Positions 57,885-64,000 of a stretch of DNA of 64,000 nt are shown here, in pieces. Within the stretch, counting starts at the first letter, position 1. Each line of letters opens with the position of its first letter. The position numbers and the translations under genes are program-made. Source of the DNA: Eucommia ulmoides. Its lineage: Eukaryota; Streptophyta; Magnoliopsida; Garryales; Eucommiaceae. The notes below the pieces were generated by a model. It did not search any database. It saw nothing but the letters and a program-made list of their open reading frames with translations, and was not told the DNA's origin. The DNA lies in NCBI GenBank assembly GCA_016647705.1, contig CM028327.1:43278017-43342016 (forward strand). Reading direction: 5' to 3'.

Positions 57885-59147
57885 TTTATTAAGGTGGCAT
57901 TTCATTAGTGTTCTCACTTTTCTCAACGCATTGGGAATGAGTTGGGTTGAATTGAGAATTTTGTTTCTTTTCGAGAACAGAATTGCGTTTGGTAACGATA
58001 AATTTTATTTTATTTTTTATTTTAATTTTTTTGTTGGGAACAGAATCAACACTCTGTCAATCCAATGTGATCTCAATCAACTCATTTTTGTTATTTTCTT
58101 CCCATCTGAAACCCATGTATTTTGGCGATTCCCAGCCTGCAAACACTAGGAACTCGTCTTCTTCTCCCTCGTGTATGACCTCCAATGGTGCTCCAATGTT
58201 CCACTCTGCGAAATTGCTGGCGTAAATCGATTCCCGTTCAAAAACGACGTCCAGATCGAGTTCGATTTTGGCCTCCGATTTTGATTCACCGGCGACCCAA
58301 TTTGAGATCGAGTCTAACAGAAGAATAGAAACAATAGAAATGCATTATTTTGGAGAAAATAACAGAGGAGAGAGAGAATCTGAATTGGGTCCTTGCATGG
58401 ACAACCCAAATAATTAAGATAATGGTAGAGGTCGTTTTGGTTCTTCTGTGAAGTCATCGGCGGTGGAATCATTCTGATGCCCGGCATCTTCCCTCGAATT
58501 CATAGCAACGTCATATAATCCCTAATTTAATTTGTTCATAATCATCACCAAAATAACCAATCAATGAAAGAGATGAACGATAATTGAAATGAACTGAAGA
58601 GATAATTGAAATGAACTGAAGAAAAATGGAGGAATCGAAACCCAGAACTCTAACCCAGATTTGTTTGATTAGACGATGGCGATGGCGAGACGACGAAGAC
58701 GAGAAGGCAATGTCGATGGCGAGGTGTCGACGTCCAGACAACGACGATCGTGAGATGACGGCGGCCAGTCAACGTCGATGGCTCGGGCTTCGACGATGAT
58801 GGTAGCGAAGAAGACGACCGTCGAAGGCTTCGAAGAACAGATATGACTTTGCTTTGGAGGAAAAAAGAAAACCAAATTATATGTGATTGAGCTTGAGGAA
58901 GGTCGAACAGGGTTTCATTAACATTTTCAAAAATTCTGAGCGTATTTCTAAAGTTGGATTGAGTTTTTTGGGCATATTTTTTTTTTGTTTCTCTTTCCTT
59001 TGGATTTTGAGAATCAATTCTCATTTTTTGAGTTGAGTTGGGTTGAGTTGAGTTTTGTGTTGCTAAACGCGTTCCCAAAAATCAATCCCAGAATTTTTGG
59101 GTCGGGTCGGATTGGTTTGGGTTGGAAACACTAACTAAACGGGGCCC
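57885..59147. mobile_element. Large MITE (copy B) of the 8693-9232 family
   Basis: Left aaggtggcatttcattagtg (57891), right gttggaaacactaactaaac ending ggggccc (59147). Subterminal gttgggttgaattgagaatt and aattgcgtttggtaacgata are the inverted forms of copy A. An 11-bp direct repeat AAGTGATTCAA occurs at 57874-57884 and 59148-59158, suggesting a Mutator-size target duplication; six extra bases at the left leave this open. The 1.26-kb size against 0.54 kb in A comes from a longer interior, partly rich in gatggcgatggcgagacgac. Confidence 0.75.
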
Positions 59148-59158
59148 AAGTGATTCAA

Positions 59159-60249
59159 ATTTTTATTAATTTTAATTTCAAAAAAATTATCTATTTCTAA
59201 AGTAATTTTTACAATTTTATTTTTCTAAAATATTTTCACTCTACAATTTTTTCTTTCTATTTTTTTTTTCAATTTTTTATTTTCTCTATCTATAATTTTT
59301 CTTATATTATTTGTTTTGTGAGATTTTATAGTAATGGTATAAAATGTTGGTCGCGATAATTAAATTTGTACATAATTAAGTGATAAGTACCAAAAAATAA
59401 AAAATTAAGTGAATCACATATCACTTAAAATTTTGAATAAATTCTAAGTGATATTTATTTTTCAAGTGATTACTTAATTTTGTTATCGAACAGACTTAAT
59501 TTTACTTAATAAATTCAATTTGAAACGCTTAATTGCGTTATCAAATCTAGCCCTATTTTACTTAAAAGGTGTTTGTTTGGTTGGCAAAAAAAATGTTATT
59601 TTTCTTTGTCAATTAAAATTCGACTCTCATAGGGAGTATTTCAGGAATTAAATCTTGAATTTAATTCTGAATACACTAAGCCGAGGTGGAGGAGTGCGCC
59701 TAGTAGGTGATTAGTTGGTCCGGGCGAAGACCTCTTTGCAAAGTTTTGCAATAAGTCTAATGTTGGGGGTAGAAAATGTATTTTCAATGGCCTCCCCCTT
59801 CAACTTCTAAATATTTATATTTTATTTTTTAAAAATCAATTTAAACATTTTAATATTTTATATATTTACACAAATTTATTAATTTCTAAATAAATTTTAA
59901 ATTTCAATTTAATTAAATTTAAATCTGTCACTGCCAGGGCATATTCAAATCCCGAACATCTATAAAAATAACTTATCCACGCTTGTCTTTCTTCCTATAT
60001 TTGAGAAACCTAGAGAGAGAAAATATATTTTCAATGAACTCCCCCCTCAACTTTCAAAACCTTACATTTTGACCCAAATATTTATTTAAAAATAAAAAAA
60101 TGATTTTTTTTTTAATATTTTACACGACCTTACAAATTTCCATTAAATCTTTAAAATCAATTTTAAGTTTCATCTTAATTGAATTTTTGAATCTACAACA
60201 GTCAGAACAACAAATTCAAATTTCGAACCCCTATATATCAACAATTTTT
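59159..60249. other. AT-rich intergenic DNA
   Basis: No gene. Repeats of aagtgat/atcactt (59340-59480) suggest a decayed MITE that received copy B. The motif tttcaatg-cctcccccttcaact recurs at 59790 and 60030. Confidence 0.45.
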
Positions 60250-60567
60250 TTTAATGCTACCTAAGATCAAGCTGATATTTAATTTAGTTGGTAATTAAAA
60301 TATTAAAAAAAAATATGTACAAAATACTTGAGGACTATTTAATAATTTTTCAAAAAATGATAAATAGTGTGTGGTAATTAATTTAAGAGCCAATCTACAT
60401 CCATGTAATCTACTTTGAATATTGTCTTCACTACTTTTCAAAGGCTTGAAATTTCATGCAAGATTTTGTTAATTTATTGGGAAAATTATACTTTTGGTCC
60501 TTAAAGTATGAGGTGGGTGTCTATGTGAACCCTAAGTTTTCTCAAACTGTAGATTTGGTCTTTGAAG

Positions 60568-61196
60568 TAGGACTGACAAAACAGGTATTTATACGATGAC
60601 ACGACACGGGACCGACACAAAATTAGCAGGTCTAGGTTTTGCTTATCAGGTATCGGGTCGTTATCGTGTCAGACCCGATAACCTGATAAGAAATAGTGCA
60701 GGTTATCAGGTTGACCTGATAACCCAATAGGTTACACGATAAGACACAATAAAAATTTCGTGTATTCAGGTTACACGATAACCTGTGACCCAATAGGTTA
60801 CCCGTTAATTTAATAAATTATTTTTACACCCCCAAATTATCAAATATTACAAATTAGTACTTAATATATATAATAATTTGTTAAGATGGTTTTAAATTAA
60901 CAGGTTAACAGGTCGTTAACGTGTAATGGGTTAACGTGTAATGGGTAGATTATTGTATAATAGAAACCTATCAGGTCTTATCGTGTCGTGTTTACCTGAT
61001 AGGTTTCGTGTCATCATGTGACACGAAAAATTATCGTGTCGTGTCGTGTCGACACGATAATTTTCGTGTCGTGTTCGTGTTTGGTTAGTCTGACACGATA
61101 AGCTTATCTTGTCGTGTTCGTGTTTGGGTCTTATCGTGTTTCGTATTATCGTGTAATGACTTGTTACACGACCTGTTACCTGTTTTGCCAGCCCTA
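60568..61196. mobile_element. hAT-type MITE with empty site in the paralogous copy
   Basis: Ends TAGGACTGACAAAACAGGTA and (inverted) TAGGGCTGGCAAAACAGGTA, 629 bp, flanked by an exact 8-bp duplication CTTTGAAG (60560-60567 and 61197-61204). The duplicate locus at about 53875-53890 reads tttggtctttaaagttttac without the element. Interior is dominated by cgtgtcgtgtcgacacgata, ggttatcaggttgacctgat and similar dyads. Confidence 0.95.
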
Positions 61197-62404
61197 CTTT
61201 GAAGTTTTACAGTTGTTTCAGTCTCATGAAATTAAAATTAAAAACATTGTTAATGATTTTTGTAAGGAAAATGGGTTGTGCTCAGTGTCACGGTCTAAAC
61301 TTGTTTAGTACTTCTTCTTGCACATGACAGCTTGTTCGTGACCTATTTCTCTATTTTTTCCTTCTTTTATTTTGTAGACTAGTTCAGTTTAATTTAGTTT
61401 CTTTTCATCTCCTCGAGCATGGTGATATCTATTAGTATCATTTTCATTTTTTTGCTTAAAGTACTTTGTTGGAGGACACGTTTTTATAAACCTTTCACAT
61501 TTTGTAACTTTTGTTATAATACAATTGTTATTGTTATTATAATTGTATTCTCACTGTAATATTTGCATGTACTTCTCCAGTGAACTTTGTTGTTATTAAA
61601 TATTGTTGCTTCCGTTGTTTTATATCATCTCATCTCCAGGTTTGGTACTAGACTCAAGCTCTGGTTAGCGTCGCACGATCTATTTTCTAGCCTCAAAAGG
61701 TTGGCCTGTAACACTTGGCACATGGCCCTCTAATGAAAATATTTCACCATCTTACAACTCCACTAAATCTAAGATAATTTTCTCTACCGATGATTCAATT
61801 TTCTCTGTCTCATTTTTCGAACAAAATGTTATTAGGGTAAAATCATCTTAGATTTAGTAGAGTAATGAAATGACAAAATTATATCTATTAGAATGTCACG
61901 TATTGAATACAACCCATTTTTTGTCAAAAATCATTATCGACATTTTCGATTTTATCAGATTAAAACAAATGTGAAACTTGAGATATCAAACATGTAATTT
62001 GAAAATAGATCTCTAAAATTAAAAAGAGAACAGCTAAAAAATGTCTGATATTGAGAAATCGAAGCCATATCCAAAATTTTAAAATAGATCTCTAAATATT
62101 AACTATTTTTTTAAAAAAATATTCATAATTTTTTTCTTCTATAAAATTATAAATGTCCTTTAGAAAAAATAGTTTTTATAGTGATTAAAACACGATATTT
62201 GTTTTCCCGTGATATAAATTTTGAAAATTTTAAAAAATAAGGATAAATTTAAAAGATCCCTAGAGTTTGTGGATCGTAGACTGACTGTCTTGGTGGTCTA
62301 TCTTAGGGATGGTCATGGGTCAGGGTCTGACTAATCCACCGAACGCGTTATCTTTTTTTAAGTTTTGAGCTCATTTTTGAGCCCGTGAGAAGGGTTAGGG
62401 TCCC

Positions 62405-62513
62405 AAAATTAGGCCCGTTTATTTTTACGATCAAATTTGTGCATGATAATTTTGGGCGAGGCCGGTCCGACCCGGTCCGACCCATTTATTATATAATATA
62501 TATTAAACCCTAA
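62405..62513 (+). promoter_or_regulatory. RPS20-2 promoter: telo-box kept, site II lost
   Basis: AAACCCTAA at 62505-62513 and the TATA-like region (62488-62504) are kept. The two site II positions of copy 1 now read TGGGTC (about 62325) and GGCCCG (about 62412), so neither matches TGGGCY. Confidence 0.6.
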
Positions 62514-62705
62514 TTCATCACTTTCCTTTCCTGCCTCCCTGCCTCACCTCAGTCCCGAAACCGGTGCTTCCTGCCTCGTTGCCTGCCCTAGTCCCTGCTC
62601 AATCGTTCGCCGTCGATCTCTGCCTCGCCGTCGGAATTTGTTCGGATTTGGTTTTGTGTTTCTGTTTAGCTGTTGAGTTGTATAGAAGCAGAAGGTAGCA
62701 GAAAA

Positions 62706-64000
62706 ATGGCGTACGCTGCAATGAAACCGACGAAGCCTGGGCTTGAGGAACCGCAGGAGCAGATCCACAAGATCAGGATCACTCTATCCTCCAAAAACGT
62801 GAAGAATCTCGAGAAAGGTCTTTCTCTTTATGGTTTTTTAATTTTTGTTAAGATTAACCGGTAGGATTTCACGAAACATTGACCTAGGTATCATACTTCT
62901 TCCTGTAGAGTTGCGGTGATTTGATAATTGATTACATGCGTTATCTCTGTACTTTAATGGATTATACTACAGTTTTCTGTTGTACTTGTTATTGTTTCTG
63001 ATTGATTATCTCGTTCCCTGCTGTTTCCATTGCCACCCAATTTTCACATTTTCAGCTTATCAACTGCAGCTCATGTTAACTTTCCATTCCATATTTTAAG
63101 TACTTGTTATTGCATTATGTAGATTGTAGGGTTCATGATTTTGTGAAATGAATTATGCTATTAGTTCAAGCGTTAGGGTTCATTTCATTGTAGCAATAGA
63201 ATCAAGTAACATTGTTGAATCCCACATCGCTTGTGTTACCTGATCCTGAGCTATATATAAGTCTAGGGTAATCCTCCTCTTTCAAGGTGTCTTTTGAGAG
63301 TGAATTGGACCTATTGGATTTCTACACGAATTAAGAGTCAAACTTTTGTCTGATGTTAGGTATATCCATTCGCAGTGTTTTGTCAAAATAGGGGGTGTGT
63401 TGAATCCCGCATTGATGTTGGGTTCCCCAATATTTGTTCATAGTGGTTTGTCAAAGTTTACCTTGCGCGTGAGGGGGCGTGCTGAATCCCACATTGTTTG
63501 TGTTACTTGATGCTGAGCTATATATTAAGTCTAGGGGTAATTCTACTCTTTCAAGGCGTCTTTTGAGAGTGAGGCCCATTGGATTTCTACAAACATATTT
63601 ATGTTATTTCATTATGTGGGTCATGTGATTTTGTGAGAGAATTTTTTTAACAAGTTAAACTGTTAGGGTTTATCTCATTGTAGCATCAAAAGTTCCTTGG
63701 GTTTTGGGTTTTATCTCATTAGACAGTGAACTGAAACTTCAGGGACAACTCGAGGTAGATGAAACTTGAGAGGAGTAAAGGAGTGTTTGGTTGCGTTGGA
63801 TTGGAGTCTTGGAATTGGAATTAGAAATGAATCTAATTTCAATTCCGACGCTCTAATTCTGTGCTCTCAAATGTTTCCCAATTGTAATCTTTGCTTTACG
63901 TTAGGAATCAGCAGCACATTCTTTGCTATATCATACCTAATGAAAGAACAGGTTTACTTTGGCTGACAATTATTTTCTTAATTCGCGTTTATCTCTCTCT
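62706..64000 (+). CDS. RPS20: 40S ribosomal protein S20 (uS10), second copy, 5' part
   Basis: Exon 1 is 62706-62817, encoding [20 protein letters not shown] through NLEK; it matches exon 1 of the first copy except for a synonymous AAG to AAA at Lys30. The donor (g|gtcttt) is intact at 62818. The rest of the window is intron 1, which by comparison with copy 1 would end shortly after 64000, so exons 2 and 3 are outside. Nothing seen here is disabling: start, frame and donor are kept. Whether the gene is functional depends on unseen exons. Promoter motifs differ from copy 1. Confidence 0.88.
63220..63580 (+). repeat. Tandem dispersed repeat in RPS20-2 intron 1
   Basis: Units with ttgttgaatcccacatcgct, tgttacctgatcctgagcta, gtgtgttgaatcccgcattg and cgtcttttgagagtgagg. 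It has one more partial unit than copy 1. Confidence 0.7.

Larger units (their letters stand above)
60250..64000 (+). repeat. Segmental duplication, copy 2 (RPS20-2), runs off the window
   Basis: Colinear with 53605 onward. Exon 1 differs at a single base, flanks by many. Copy 2 has the hAT insertion at 60568-61196 and several small indels (for example about 41 extra bases near 63080). Confidence 0.9.

Noticed and set aside
58511-59078. 142- and 76-codon minus frames rich in Ser/Arg
   Set aside because: They lie in the interior of MITE copy B and show no domain. Kept only as a question about captured sequence.

Overview
This window is plant nuclear DNA, almost certainly from a core eudicot. 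It holds spliced genes with GT-AG introns, plant-specific protein families, a plastid-derived fragment, tRNA-derived SINEs, MITEs, solo LTRs of TG...CA type and a Mutator-like element. The species cannot be fixed from sequence alone.

Layout. (1) 1-3222: 3' part of a plus-strand gene for an RRM plus RS-domain splicing-factor-like protein, with a MITE-filled intron. (2) 3223-9340: gene-poor DNA with tandem duplications and several foldback MITEs, two of them nested. (3) 9507-12171: complete two-exon gene for a plastid J-domain protein (DnaJ20 type), with an Au-type SINE in its intron. (4) 12473-41594: a stack of transposons. A hAT-like element is split by a Mutator-like element (12718-40827, 9-bp target duplication). 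That element carries a decayed transposase and a decayed Ulp1-like/DUF1985-like gene, so it is of the Kaonashi (KI-MULE) type. It was in turn hit by six top-level or nested large solo LTRs of two related subfamilies plus a SIRE-like Ty1-copia solo LTR, nearly all with recognisable 5-bp target duplications. Removing the insertions leaves about 9.1 kb of MULE. (5) 41595-50455: intergenic DNA, then a minus-strand gene for a lysine-rich plant protein with a 3.1-kb intron holding a SINE-like repeat and a plastid 16S-trnI spacer fragment. (6) 50460-53600: repeat-rich intergenic DNA. (7) 53605-64000: two direct copies of a segment of more than 3.5 kb, each with a gene for 40S ribosomal protein S20 (uS10). 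The first gene is complete (three exons). The second runs off the window inside intron 1. The second copy has lost the site II promoter motifs and gained a hAT MITE with a clean empty site in the first copy.

The five genes (RRM/RS protein, J20, lysine-rich protein, two RPS20 copies) are separate housekeeping-type loci and do not form a pathway. The most informative content is the transposon stratigraphy, the changing minisatellites at one fixed place inside related LTRs, the palindromic TGTTACATGTAACA motif scattered through the MULE's non-coding DNA, and the promoter divergence of the duplicated RPS20 genes.
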